Below, piece by piece: positions 10,601 to 18,641 of a stretch of DNA of 64,000 nucleotides (the stretch's first letter is position 1; every line of letters begins with the position of its first letter). The notes beneath the pieces were generated by a model. It saw only the letters and a program-made list of their open reading frames with translations, searched no databases and was not told the origin of the DNA. The DNA is from Xenococcaceae cyanobacterium MO_167.B27 (lineage in GTDB: Bacteria > Cyanobacteriota > Cyanobacteriia > Cyanobacteriales > Xenococcaceae). The position numbers and the translations under genes were made by a program. The stretch is from NCBI GenBank assembly GCA_030065935.1, contig JASJCP010000009.1, positions 62,001-126,000 on the forward strand, given 5' to 3'.

Positions 10601-10783
10601 GTGAAACAAATTGCTTCCTTCTGTCGCACCGCCAGTAATTTCAAAAACATTACCCAATAAATCAACATTAGTCGGTAATGTGCCATCAGGAGATATTTGT
10701 TGTCCTTTTGCAGCACCACTAAACAGTAGAGATATAAGATTAAGACTAACTACTAAACTAAATCGACGAATAAGTTGTTTCAT
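7604..10783 (-). CDS. Two-partner secretion exoprotein (TpsA, filamentous haemagglutinin N-terminal domain)
   Basis: A 1059-residue secreted beta-helix protein. The signal peptide is clear (LVVSLNLISLLFSGAAKGQ, about 9-28). The TPS domain follows (about 30-160) with NLFHSFGEFSVPNG and the NPAGISFG motif recognised by TpsB. The rest is a long series of short NIxIxG repeats, as in right-handed beta-helices. The C-terminal CDTDKGKQANQFTITGRGG segment is a signature of cyanobacterial members; Cys residues around 900-960 are few. It is the first gene of the tpsA-tpsB-CHAT set. Adhesion or surface-layer function is likely from family membership, but the ligand is unknown. Confidence 0.92.
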   Translation of the reverse strand: MKQLIRRFSLVVSLNLISLLFSGAAKGQQISPDGTLPTNVDLLGNVFEITGGATEGSNLFHSFGEFSVPNGFEAFFNNGLSIENIISRVTGGSISSIDGLIRANGSANLILINPAGISFGSGASLDIGGAFLGSSANSIRFEDGTVFSANPNQTPLLTVTAPIGVGFAPNPGDIQSQGANLSLKSGNTFALIGGNVSLDSTSITTPSGNIEIASVGSNESVSLTAIPQGWELGFEGVSNFQDIQFSLGTLKSGEINIIGQDISLTGSIWETEGATSNNPGLNEVSGDISIIGRDISITEESRLAATERIEVPQPFGPSDFIYSPFGGDIIIQGENIIISQGTEALLPTLLTRGNFGAGNITIQGRNITITEGSQREDDFEFFNPVDTIDADSLSNQLSGTITIDGEQIIIDDSVGISSEIWNQPESIQGEPARNIGGIFIGTNTSGNRIIISGRDNIPLGDGNTQIITDTHGFHLENQTPGIANNIEIGNINSQQVILEGGSEINAESHPHTPGMPPEGFFGNRTDFNAGRAGSITIRGQQVNIRGEDTRVTATSFGSGIGGDITIEGENIAIENQAAVLAETGGTTPEAEGGSISIGRNFTNNQVIIDNATVSVTTGTTIAESHGNDPESANAPAGNISIGSPNSTLDILNGSVISASTIQAEGLGFGNAGLIQIDANQFNLIQNAVVASQTETFGDAGNIVLTIGDLLQIQNSSITARTTNSGDAGNIGVFTNSLLLDSSSSILSTTTSSGNAGDIVVFANSLELDNNSSISSNSSTAANSAQAGNIFIATDSLSLDKESSISSDPETGSQGNIDIRSNQVILRNNSTISTDSEETSDGGNINISGFDSSIIDFDLFEDILFEDSEPPNPSTSADFIALLEGSNITANAEVGGTGGRITIDADGIFQCGDCLIQAEGGISGIVEINTPNVQNNLEFLDVPQQVITSEQVVVSACDTDKGKQANQFTITGRGGLPPSPTSPLTTEALISFDADNELQQNSEETNNLSQDSEHKEYPSPAKGWYVNAQGNLILAANIPNGNPNNSGDINPDCNSISHNQ

Positions 10784-11252
10784 GATTTTTTTAAATAGTT
10801 ATATTCAACAGCAATGATTGGGTTTTTAGAATTTCTAATAAGCCAGAATTCTTCTCAAATTTAAGTTTTTATTGATTCTTATTGGGATCTATGGTTAATA
10901 CTACTATTAAAAAAACTTTTTTAAAATTAAGAACACAAAAGTTTTCACTGTTAATAAGATGAATAAATATTAAAAATTAAGAATAAAATGCAATAAAATT
11001 AACAAAATTTAGCAAATTCAGAAATTGTCAAAATGTGTTTTATATGATACAGGAGTAATATTATATAAACCAACTAAAAATTAAAATCGAATCTCAAAAC
11101 ATAAAATCTTTTAATGAGCTGCATATTAAAAGCAGCCCAAACGTATTAAACGAATAAAACCTTCTTCTGTTGTAATGTAATGGGAATAACAGAATATTGC
11201 TAGAGTTTTTTGAAACCCTTAGACGTATATAAATTATACAAGGATGAATTAT
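10784..11252. other. Intergenic region between tpsA and the COP23 gene (divergent)
   Basis: This very A+T-rich spacer separates two divergently transcribed genes and so must hold both promoters. No RNA gene, mobile element or clear operator was recognised. A run of T and A tracts lies at 10900-10990. Confidence 0.5.
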
Positions 11253-11807
11253 ATGAATAACTGGCAAAATAAAACTCTCAAACTATTAAGTATTTCCGCA
11301 TTTCCTCTGCTAGCTACAACTGTATTGACTACACCTGCCAAAGCTAGTAGTATTGATGTTGCTTGCAAGGCAGAGGGAAGTACTCCAACAATTGTTGCTA
11401 GCGTAACAGAAGAAGGTACTGCTAAAGAGGCTACTATTCTTCAGTTTCTACCTGAATATTTTTCTCCTGACGATGCAACCAATCAATGTCAGACTACAGC
11501 TAGTAAATTACACGAACTTTATAACACCGATAGCGTTAGCTACTTAGCAAGTGATACCCTAAGTGATGGACAGTCTGTAGTTTGTGCTGTTACAAGAAGA
11601 GGAAGTGGTTGCGATAGTTATAGTTCCGAGGTTTTGTTCACTCTTGCTCAGGGAACAGATCCTAGCTTGGCTCTATATGATATGCTCGACAATAGCATTA
11701 AACAAACTCATCCTCGTCCAGATTCTAGAACAGTAAGTAGAATATATACTGATATTACTCCTTCTGTTTGGAATTTGACTGCTGGTCGTAAATGGTGGCC
11801 ATTCTAA
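11253..11807 (+). CDS. COP23-domain secreted protein
   Basis: A small exported protein of the COP23 (circadian oscillating protein 23) family found in cyanobacteria. The signal peptide is clear (LLSISAFPLLATTVLTTPAKA). The mature part has the family pattern of Cys and VVCAVTRRGSGC. The second ATG is chosen as start because AAGG at 11240-11243 lies 9 nt before it; an ATG at 11244 directly abuts that sequence and would add three residues (MNY). COP23 proteins are membrane-associated and rhythmically expressed in some species; their molecular function is unknown. Confidence 0.85.
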   Translation: MNNWQNKTLKLLSISAFPLLATTVLTTPAKASSIDVACKAEGSTPTIVASVTEEGTAKEATILQFLPEYFSPDDATNQCQTTASKLHELYNTDSVSYLASDTLSDGQSVVCAVTRRGSGCDSYSSEVLFTLAQGTDPSLALYDMLDNSIKQTHPRPDSRTVSRIYTDITPSVWNLTAGRKWWPF

Positions 11808-11894
11808 GCACTCAATTTGCATTTGAAGTTTGGCAGATAAATATAGTACAAGCAAAAAGTAGTAATCTTTGTTGGACAACACCATTGGTGAAAA

Positions 11895-14534
11895 CTAATT
11901 CTGACAAGTCCTTTTTGCTTGTTCTGCTGCTTTATAATCAGGTTTAAGTTCTAAAGCTTTGTCAAAAGCATCTAAAGCTAGTGGATAATTTTTCTGTTCG
12001 CACCAAGTTAAACCACTAAAGTAATAAATCTGAGACTTTTGCCCATCAGTAAATTGATTATTCTCAAGGATTTTATCAAAATGCTGCTGTGCTTTATCAT
12101 ATTCACCTAAATTCTTAAGAGTAATACCTAGATCCCTTAGAGCAGGAAAATATTGGGAATTATATCTTAATGCTTGAGTATAAATTATAATTGCCTCTTT
12201 ATACTTTCTTTGTTCTCTTAAAGCTCGACCTTTCAAGGAATAAGCTAAGGATAGAAAACTTTTTTCCATTTGTGGGTCTGAATTCTGCTGAATTATATTA
12301 ATTTGAATTATATTAATTGCTTGGTCAATAGCAATAACACTTTCTTCATATTGCTTGAGGGCTAAAAGGGTTTCCGCTTTGTTAAATCGATAATAAGGGT
12401 CTTTTGAATCTAGGGCAATTGCTCTATTAAAACTAACTAATGCTGCTTCATCTCTCTTAAGATTATGTAGTGCTTCCCCTCTGCAATTCCAAGCGTAACT
12501 ATCATTATTTTGAATTGTAATAGCTAATTGACAAGATGCAAGCATATCTGAATATTGCTTTAAGTAACCTTGTGCAATGCCTCTATTGATCAAAGCTTGA
12601 TAATAGTTGGCATTAATAGCTAAAACTTCGTCGAATTTAATGATGGCTTCTGTATATTTTTTTTCCTTGAATAATTTAACACCTTCTAGAAAAAGAGTTC
12701 TATCCTTGCTCAATAAATTTGAAATAACAAGAAATACAGCAATAACTGAAACTCCGACGAAGATAGAACCAAATATTTTCCAGGTTGATTTTTGGGAAAC
12801 TTTTGACCTACTTTTTGAGCTTAAAAGAAGATTAAACTTTAATCTTCTTTTAAATTTGCGGTTTAGAACCCATAAAATCTCATCAGCTGATTGGTAACGT
12901 TCTCCTTTTCCTAATCCTACTTGAACCATCTTGTCTAAAATGTCAGCTAACTCTTGACTAACTTGAGTTTCATGATGCCATATTAGATTACCTGTCTTTG
13001 GTTCTGTCTGAAATTCCTCTGGATGTTTTCCAGTTAGAAGGTGAATTGCTGTCATCCCCAAAGCGTATATATCACTGGCAAAAGTGGGTCTTTTAGCCCT
13101 TTGCTCTGGAGACATATATCCTTCCGTTCCCAATGCTTGAGTTGTCTGAGAATTTCGGCTCTTATTGGGGGAAATATTGATAATTTCTTTAACTGCTCCG
13201 AAATCTATCAACACAATTTTATTATCTGAAGAACGTCGAATTAGATTTGAGGGTTTAATGTCTCTGTGAATAATACTTTTACCGTGAACAAACTGTAAAG
13301 TCTCTAAAACATCAAATAAGATTCTAATAACATCTTCTTCATGGAAATATCCCTTGTTTTGAAGTTCTTGATTTAGATCGTTTCCTTCAATAAATTCTCT
13401 TACAAAATAAATTTCTCCGTTTTCGGCAAATTCATTTAAAAAACCTGGAATTAGAGGGTGACTGCCTAATTCTCTTAAAGCTGCCAGTTCTTTATTAAAT
13501 CTATTCTCAGCTTCTTCTGAAAGTTTACTATTCTGGAGTTTTAGTCTTTTAACTATACATTTAAACTCTGAATTCTGCCTCGGATAAAGGTCTTCTGCCA
13601 AATAAGTATATCCCCAGATACTTCCACCCAAATATTGACGAATATAATAGCGACCTGCTAATGTGTGTTCGATTTTCAGTAGAGGTTCTAAATCTTGCAA
13701 AACTTCAGCACTAGATTGATAACGAACCCGAGCACTATTGGCTATATAGATATTAGGATAGATCATTTTGTCTAAAATAGATGCCAATTCTTGGCTGACA
13801 TTAGTACCTGAGCGCCATTTGTGAAGCCCATAATTTTCAACATCGTTAAAATCAATATTGGGTTTTCTTCCAGTCAAAGCATAAATTGCTGTTATTCCTA
13901 AAGAATATATGTCACTGCTAAAGGTTGGAGTCCCTCTAAGTTGTTCGATCGACATATAGTCTGGTGTGCCGATGATTTTTGTAAAGTAATTCTGTGTTTT
14001 GGAATTAAAATACAAGGTGGGAATTTGTTTCATTGCACCGAAATCGATCAGAAAAATTTTGTTATCTTTCTTTTGTCGCATTAAGTTAGAAGGTTTAATA
14101 TCACGGTGAATAATTCCCTGCCGATGTACAAAATCTAATACTTCTAATGTAGATTGTAATAAATAAATAACTTCGATTTCAGATAGTTTACCTTTTTCTT
14201 CTATTTCTTGTTGAATATCTTTTCCATCAATCCATTCCTGAACAAAATAGAACTCTCCATCTAGTTCAAAATAGTCTAAAAGTTCTGGAATTACAGGATT
14301 TGCAGCTAAAAGCTCTAGGGTTTTTATTTCTTTGAAAAAACGATTTCTTGCTTCTTCTAAAATTTGCTTATCTTCAAATTTAGACTTAAGTTTTTTGAGA
14401 ACACATATAATATTTGAGTTCTGAATGTTCTCGATAAGATAAGTCTCCCCAAAAGCCCCTTCTCCTATTTTTTGCAAAATTTTATACTTATTCTTTAAAA
14501 TAATTTCAGGATTTAAGTTAACTTCATTATTCAT
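11895..14534 (-). CDS. Ser/Thr protein kinase with two kinase domains, a membrane segment and TPRs
   Basis: An 879-residue protein with two tandem eukaryotic-type kinase domains. The first (about 17-285) has the glycine loop GEGAFGETYL, HRDIKPSN at about 140 and DFGAMK. The second (about 290-560) has HRDIKPSN at about 420 and DFGAVK, but a weaker loop, GGSIWGYTY. Both look able to bind ATP and transfer phosphate. A hydrophobic segment at about 584-607 (FVGVSVIAVFLVISNLL) would anchor it, followed by TPR repeats to the end (NANYYQALINRG, PALRDLGITLKNLG, LALDAFDKALELKPDYKAA). One kinase domain followed by TPRs is the usual cyanobacterial layout; the doubled kinase is unusual. Substrates are unknown. 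Confidence 0.93.
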   Translation of the reverse strand: MNNEVNLNPEIILKNKYKILQKIGEGAFGETYLIENIQNSNIICVLKKLKSKFEDKQILEEARNRFFKEIKTLELLAANPVIPELLDYFELDGEFYFVQEWIDGKDIQQEIEEKGKLSEIEVIYLLQSTLEVLDFVHRQGIIHRDIKPSNLMRQKKDNKIFLIDFGAMKQIPTLYFNSKTQNYFTKIIGTPDYMSIEQLRGTPTFSSDIYSLGITAIYALTGRKPNIDFNDVENYGLHKWRSGTNVSQELASILDKMIYPNIYIANSARVRYQSSAEVLQDLEPLLKIEHTLAGRYYIRQYLGGSIWGYTYLAEDLYPRQNSEFKCIVKRLKLQNSKLSEEAENRFNKELAALRELGSHPLIPGFLNEFAENGEIYFVREFIEGNDLNQELQNKGYFHEEDVIRILFDVLETLQFVHGKSIIHRDIKPSNLIRRSSDNKIVLIDFGAVKEIINISPNKSRNSQTTQALGTEGYMSPEQRAKRPTFASDIYALGMTAIHLLTGKHPEEFQTEPKTGNLIWHHETQVSQELADILDKMVQVGLGKGERYQSADEILWVLNRKFKRRLKFNLLLSSKSRSKVSQKSTWKIFGSIFVGVSVIAVFLVISNLLSKDRTLFLEGVKLFKEKKYTEAIIKFDEVLAINANYYQALINRGIAQGYLKQYSDMLASCQLAITIQNNDSYAWNCRGEALHNLKRDEAALVSFNRAIALDSKDPYYRFNKAETLLALKQYEESVIAIDQAINIIQINIIQQNSDPQMEKSFLSLAYSLKGRALREQRKYKEAIIIYTQALRYNSQYFPALRDLGITLKNLGEYDKAQQHFDKILENNQFTDGQKSQIYYFSGLTWCEQKNYPLALDAFDKALELKPDYKAAEQAKRTCQN

Positions 14535-15181
14535 AAAAATTAATGTTTTGGTAATGTTCTAAACTAGGGAAAAAAGAGGATGATAACTTTATTCTTTTCT
14601 CGCTGATGGAAAGACTAAAAAAATATAAAGCTTTAGAATAGTAGTTACTTACCCCAACAAAACTTAACAAATCTTATCAAAATATTTAGGGCTAAAAGAA
14701 GTGTTAATGGTTTCTTTTATAACTAAATAATACGTAATTTACATCCAAATTCCCAGTATTAGTAGAGGGAAAAATTATTTTCTAACAACGATCACTCAAA
14801 AGAATTTGGTTGTACCAAGACATAATGCGATCGCATTATGTACTCTCTGATGTAGGGCTTTGGGTTGTGGGTAAGTGAGGTTATCGGGTTAGCCTGGAAC
14901 GATTTAATAGCTTATGGGGATGGTGTAAAATGCACTGTCTTTAGTAAAGGTAGAAAAACCAGAATTGTTATCCAATTGATATAAGGAATACAGGGTGGTA
15001 GGAGAGTCTAGGTAGGAGCTATTTATCCTTCATTAGTGAATCCTTCATCCTTCATACTTGGGAAGCGGGAATACTGTTCTACCCTGATCAAAAAGGTGTA
15101 AGTAATATGTCTTGCAAAAAAGTTGATGATTAAGGTTAATCTGAAATAGTTTCAAATTAAATATCACGTGAGTAAGTGTTG
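14535..15181. other. Intergenic region with HIP1 palindrome and short repeats
   Basis: No gene is supported in this 647-bp stretch. It holds a 20-bp perfect palindrome centred on HIP1 and the segment GAGAGTCTAGGTAGGAG (from 15003), which recurs at 16939. CATCCTTCAT-type heptamer runs near 15040 also recur at 17007. Confidence 0.5.
14821..14840. repeat. 20-bp perfect palindrome containing HIP1
   Basis: CATAATGCGATCGCATTATG reads the same on both strands. HIP1 (GCGATCGC) itself is a palindrome abundant in cyanobacteria; here the symmetry extends six more bases on each side. Confidence 0.8.
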
Positions 15182-16075
15182 ATGTCTGCTAATCCTTCTC
15201 CTCGCCAAATTCTAACTAACTTGTTACCTCACCTTCGGGTAGCTGCTGGTTATGCTAATCACATCCAAGAAAGAATTAACATCTTACCAGATAAAGATGC
15301 AGGAAATAACTTTTTTGCTACTGCATTAACCGATGCTGACTTATCTATTCAAACTTTAGTCGAAGTGGCATTATTAGGTACTTATCCTCAAATCCGGTTT
15401 CACGGAGAAGAATATGAACAATCTCGTAATACAAAATATTTTAGAGGGACAAATTTCGATGAGTCGGGAGAATATTTAATTACTCTCGATCCTATTGATG
15501 GTACAAGATATTACCTGGATGGACACAACAATTATCAAATTATTCTAGGTATTCTTAGTCCAGATGATTTTGAAGCTGTCATAGCTATTTCTCCTGCACA
15601 AAATTGTTACTATTATGCACTACGAGGAGAGGGAGCTTATAAAGGTAGTTTAGATAAAGATTTAGATGCTTGTACCCCATTACAAATTACCAATCCTAAA
15701 CCTGCAATTTTATTAGGTTGGGCAATGGGTCAATGTAAAACAGCACTAATTGATAAATATCATGTTTTTGATCTAGAAAACGATTATTCTCCTGAAATTA
15801 AAGTACCCAATTTTAATGGTTTATTTACTGAAGAAATGACAGGAGTAATTATTAGAAGAGGTAAGTTTATTGACGGAGGAGCCTTAGCTTTTTTGGCTAA
15901 AGAAGCTGGTTGTATTGTAACTACTTTTGATGGTTCGGCTTTACCAACCTTATCTCAGTGTCAAGATTATAGTTTACCTGGATTAGTTGTAGCTACTTCT
16001 GAAACAGTACATCAGGATTTATTAAGAGCTTGTCAAAAAATCGATGAGGAATCAATTATGAGGAATGAGGAGTAA
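15182..16075 (+). CDS. Inositol monophosphatase family phosphatase
   Basis: A metal-dependent sugar-phosphate phosphatase of the IMPase/FBPase-like superfamily, 297 residues from the ATG; a GTG six bases earlier is an alternative start. Motifs seen are the first metal site (HGEEYE), the core DPIDGTRYYLDG, and the C-terminal GGALAFLAKEAGC region, where the usual Trp-Asp is replaced by Asp-Gly-Gly. The substrate could be inositol phosphate, 3'-phosphoadenosine 5'-phosphate or another small phosphate. The last five codons and the stop lie inside a heptanucleotide repeat array that continues downstream, so the C-terminus MRNEE is repeat-derived. Confidence 0.85.
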   Translation: MSANPSPRQILTNLLPHLRVAAGYANHIQERINILPDKDAGNNFFATALTDADLSIQTLVEVALLGTYPQIRFHGEEYEQSRNTKYFRGTNFDESGEYLITLDPIDGTRYYLDGHNNYQIILGILSPDDFEAVIAISPAQNCYYYALRGEGAYKGSLDKDLDACTPLQITNPKPAILLGWAMGQCKTALIDKYHVFDLENDYSPEIKVPNFNGLFTEEMTGVIIRRGKFIDGGALAFLAKEAGCIVTTFDGSALPTLSQCQDYSLPGLVVATSETVHQDLLRACQKIDEESIMRNEE

Positions 16076-16113
16076 AGGATAAAGGATCAGGATTGAATTA
16101 TTAGGGATGAGGA
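16058..16113 (+). repeat. Degenerate heptanucleotide repeat array (ATGAGGA type)
   Basis: Eight units of seven bases in register: ATGAGGA, ATGAGGA, GTAAAGG, ATAAAGG, ATCAGGA and further degenerate copies. The array starts inside the preceding coding region and supplies its TAA stop. Confidence 0.7.
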
Positions 16114-16176
16114 TTGATCCAGTCTTTTTCCAGAAAAGGTAAAACTAAGGGATGCCTAACCCAACAATTACTTGTA

Positions 16177-16261
16177 TAGGTTGGGTAGAGGTACCTCTTA
16201 TACCCGAAAGTTGCTTCTTGGGGAAACCACCAAGACCGCACTACGAGCGCTACCCAACCTA
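16177..16261. repeat. MITE-like element with 12-bp perfect terminal inverted repeats
   Basis: TAGGTTGGGTAG at the left end and CTACCCAACCTA at the right end are perfect inverted repeats enclosing 61 bp. The interior has the palindrome GAGGTACCTC and a GGGGAAACCACC segment similar to other dispersed cyanobacterial repeats. There is no coding capacity. Confidence 0.6.
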
Positions 16262-16275
16262 CTAGAGAGATAAAT

Positions 16276-16857
16276 TTATTTTTTCAAAGATAAAGTATGT
16301 CCTGTAGCTAACCAGAGAATTGCTCTTGCACCATCTCTGATACACTTGCCTATGGGTTCAGATGGTGACTCCGAAGGTACAGGGAGGGGTTTAAGTACAA
16401 TCCCGTGACTACCAAATACAATCTCCCCAACTATACGGGCGCGAGTCATGTGATTAGTAGAAGTAATCAGATAAACACTATCTATACCCTGGGCTTTTAG
16501 TTCATCTACTAGGGTAGTAAAGTTAGTAACAGTGTCACTGGCTTGATAATCTAAGTGTAGGCGCTCGCCGTTTATGCCTCTGGCAGCAAAAATTCTTTTA
16601 GCATAGTGTTGGGGACTACCAGAAGACACCCAAATAGGTAAGTCGGGGTACTTTTGGGCTAATTCTGCTGCAAATTTCTCTCTCTTTTCGTGTCCCCCCA
16701 AAACAAATAAGGCTTCAGGTTTTACTATGTAGCTTTGGATTTCTCTGTAACCCATATAGCAAGTAATCGCCAGGGTGGATAGAATTATCCATTTCCAAGG
16801 ATTCATCAGTTTGCCAAAATGTTTGTCGGATTTTTGATAAGGAGAATCAAAGAACAT
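16276..16857 (-). CDS. YdcF family (DUF218) membrane-anchored protein
   Basis: A 193-residue protein of the YdcF/SanA/ElyC (DUF218) family. An N-terminal anchor (about 22-40) is followed by the typical start of the domain, EALFVLGGHEKREKFAAELA. SSGSPQHYAKRIFAARG, LHLDYQASDTVTNF and LITSTNHMTRARIV then match the conserved Asp/Thr-rich and STxxHMxRA motifs. Relatives are linked to envelope precursor metabolism, but the biochemical role is not settled. It has no operon partner here. Confidence 0.85.
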   Translation of the reverse strand: MFFDSPYQKSDKHFGKLMNPWKWIILSTLAITCYMGYREIQSYIVKPEALFVLGGHEKREKFAAELAQKYPDLPIWVSSGSPQHYAKRIFAARGINGERLHLDYQASDTVTNFTTLVDELKAQGIDSVYLITSTNHMTRARIVGEIVFGSHGIVLKPLPVPSESPSEPIGKCIRDGARAILWLATGHTLSLKK

Positions 16858-17377
16858 AAGTAACAGTGGAAAATAAGTTACAAGCGCGGGAATGGGGAAT
16901 GGGGAGATAAATTATGAGGGACTCCGAGTGAGGAGTGAGAGTCTAGGTAGGAGGTAAAAAGTAGCAAGTAACTGGCTACTTGCGTCTCATTGCGACTTAA
17001 TAAACTTCATCCTTCATCCTTCATCCTTGGGAATGGAGATTAGGCTAGCTACTTAGAAGTAAATCTATGATAACTAGCTGGTTGCTTAAATTAATATGAC
17101 AAACTAATTATAAAAATTTCGGGAAATCCGCCTACTATATTGAGTCAAAATAAATGTAACTGCAAAAAAACTTAATCTAAATTCTTAAATCTGTTGCTTA
17201 TTTGCTTATAGTTGAAAGGTACTGGTTACAAAGATGTTTGACTCTCACCTATGTTATAAGAGTTTCAACAGTGTGTAGTTTTTTCTTGCCTGATTTTAGA
17301 AGGATCAAAACCTTACTAAACAAAGCTTTGAAGAAATGCGATCGCTTTTGTTGTGAGAAATGCGGTTATACTCTTAG
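16858..17377. other. Intergenic region without recognised gene
   Basis: It contains short repeats (GAGAGTCTAGGTAGGAG copy at 16939; CATCCTT heptamers near 17007) and an A+T-rich stretch. A 65-codon reading frame starting in this gap has no family features and overlaps the gene fragment on the other strand. Confidence 0.4.
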
Positions 17378-18193
17378 CTATTTTCGGGGTAAGTCTTGAG
17401 GCTGAATTTTGAATACTAAGTAGCTATAGGCTACATGATCTACAGGTTTGAGATTATCTCTTATCCATTGATAAGTCTTTGGATCACCTGCTATACCTAC
17501 TAGGCGATTAGCACTAATTACAATTTTAGTGGGAAGTTTCGTTTCAGGAGGATTATTAAGCAGCCATGTCGAAGACCGAGCATATATTGTCTCAGGATTT
17601 TTAGTCAGATAATGTTCTAAATAATTTCTGTTTTGTCCCCAGTCTAAGTTAGAATCTGCAAGAATTGTATATCCCATTTTTCGGTCTATCAGTAATTCGT
17701 TAAAATATGACAGGTAATGAGGAAAATAAGAAAGATTAGAAATCAATAAATAAGTGACCAGAAAAGTTACAAAAATACGATGCTGAACTGTTAATACACT
17801 TGAACTTCTCAGCCCTCGGCTAGAAAAAACAAATAAAAATGGAAAAATCATGAGAATGTATCGAATACCAAGCTGAGTGGTAGAAAAACTAAAGAAGATG
17901 GTAAAGAGTAGAGAAGGGACGATTAAGAAAGCTTCATTTTGCCAAAAGTTAACGCGATATCTACATCGAATTAGACTGATAATTCCTATCAATAAAAGTA
18001 ATTGACTAGCAATAGGTACTTTGTAAATAAAAGCAACTATGTAATACTCTTTAAAACCTTTTAATCCGTTATCGTCTATCCCCAATCTACCCATTAGATA
18101 AGATTTTTCTCTGATTATCGTTTTCCAATCAACTATTGACTTTGCTTTTTCCAGAGTAGCTTCAGAACATTCTAAGGATATGAATGAAGGTAG
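17378..18193 (-). pseudogene. C-terminal part of a membrane glycosyltransferase (GT39/PMT-like), 5'-truncated
   Basis: An ATG at 18094 gives 238 residues and the frame stays open to 18193. The piece matches the second half of phospholipid-carrier-dependent glycosyltransferases: the segment before the membrane helices (KEYYIVAFIYKVPI), helices at about 25-45, 55-75 and 100-125, and the family motif ILADSNLDWGQNRNYL. The N-terminal catalytic part with its acidic residues and first helices is missing, and the DNA upstream has no matching frame. It is probably a decayed gene, although a short product could be made. Confidence 0.6.
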
Positions 18194-18641
18194 TTAGCAG
18201 AAGTAGTATAAATCATTCCGCTATAGCATAGATATAGGGTTCGCCCGATATCATGCAGTCAGTACAAAATAAAATTTGTCAACTATTGGGATTGCCAAAT
18301 TTGCCACGGCGATCGTTAAAGCTTTCTCTATGGGTACGCCATGTGACTTTATATTACAAACTTAAGTATTAATGTAAGACGCTATTTGGTACATTTGATA
18401 TAGTAAATTAGGCTATCACTCGAAGCCAGTTTTTTAACATCCAACATAGATCTATTGGTAGTAAAACCCATTATGATGCTCAATAAAAAACTTGATATAA
18501 AGTTTTTATATAAATCTGTATTTTGATTGACATAATAAAAGCGCAGGTTTCCTGGTGCTGATATTTGGTGATTACTCTTGAGGCATTATTTGTTAATGTA
18601 AAGAACGCCGTGCTTAAAACACCTATTTGTCTATTGGGAAT
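18194..18641. other. Intergenic region upstream of aspS
   Basis: No coding region or RNA gene was recognised. It should contain the aspS promoter. The stretch 18540-18640 is less A+T-rich than the rest and could be a transcribed leader, but no known leader structure was identified. Confidence 0.4.

Noticed and set aside
17202-17399. 65-codon plus-strand frame as a gene
   Set aside because: It has no recognisable features and overlaps the end of the glycosyltransferase fragment on the other strand.
18540-18641. Structured RNA leader or tRNA upstream of aspS
   Set aside because: No cloverleaf or known leader fold could be drawn, although the base composition differs slightly.
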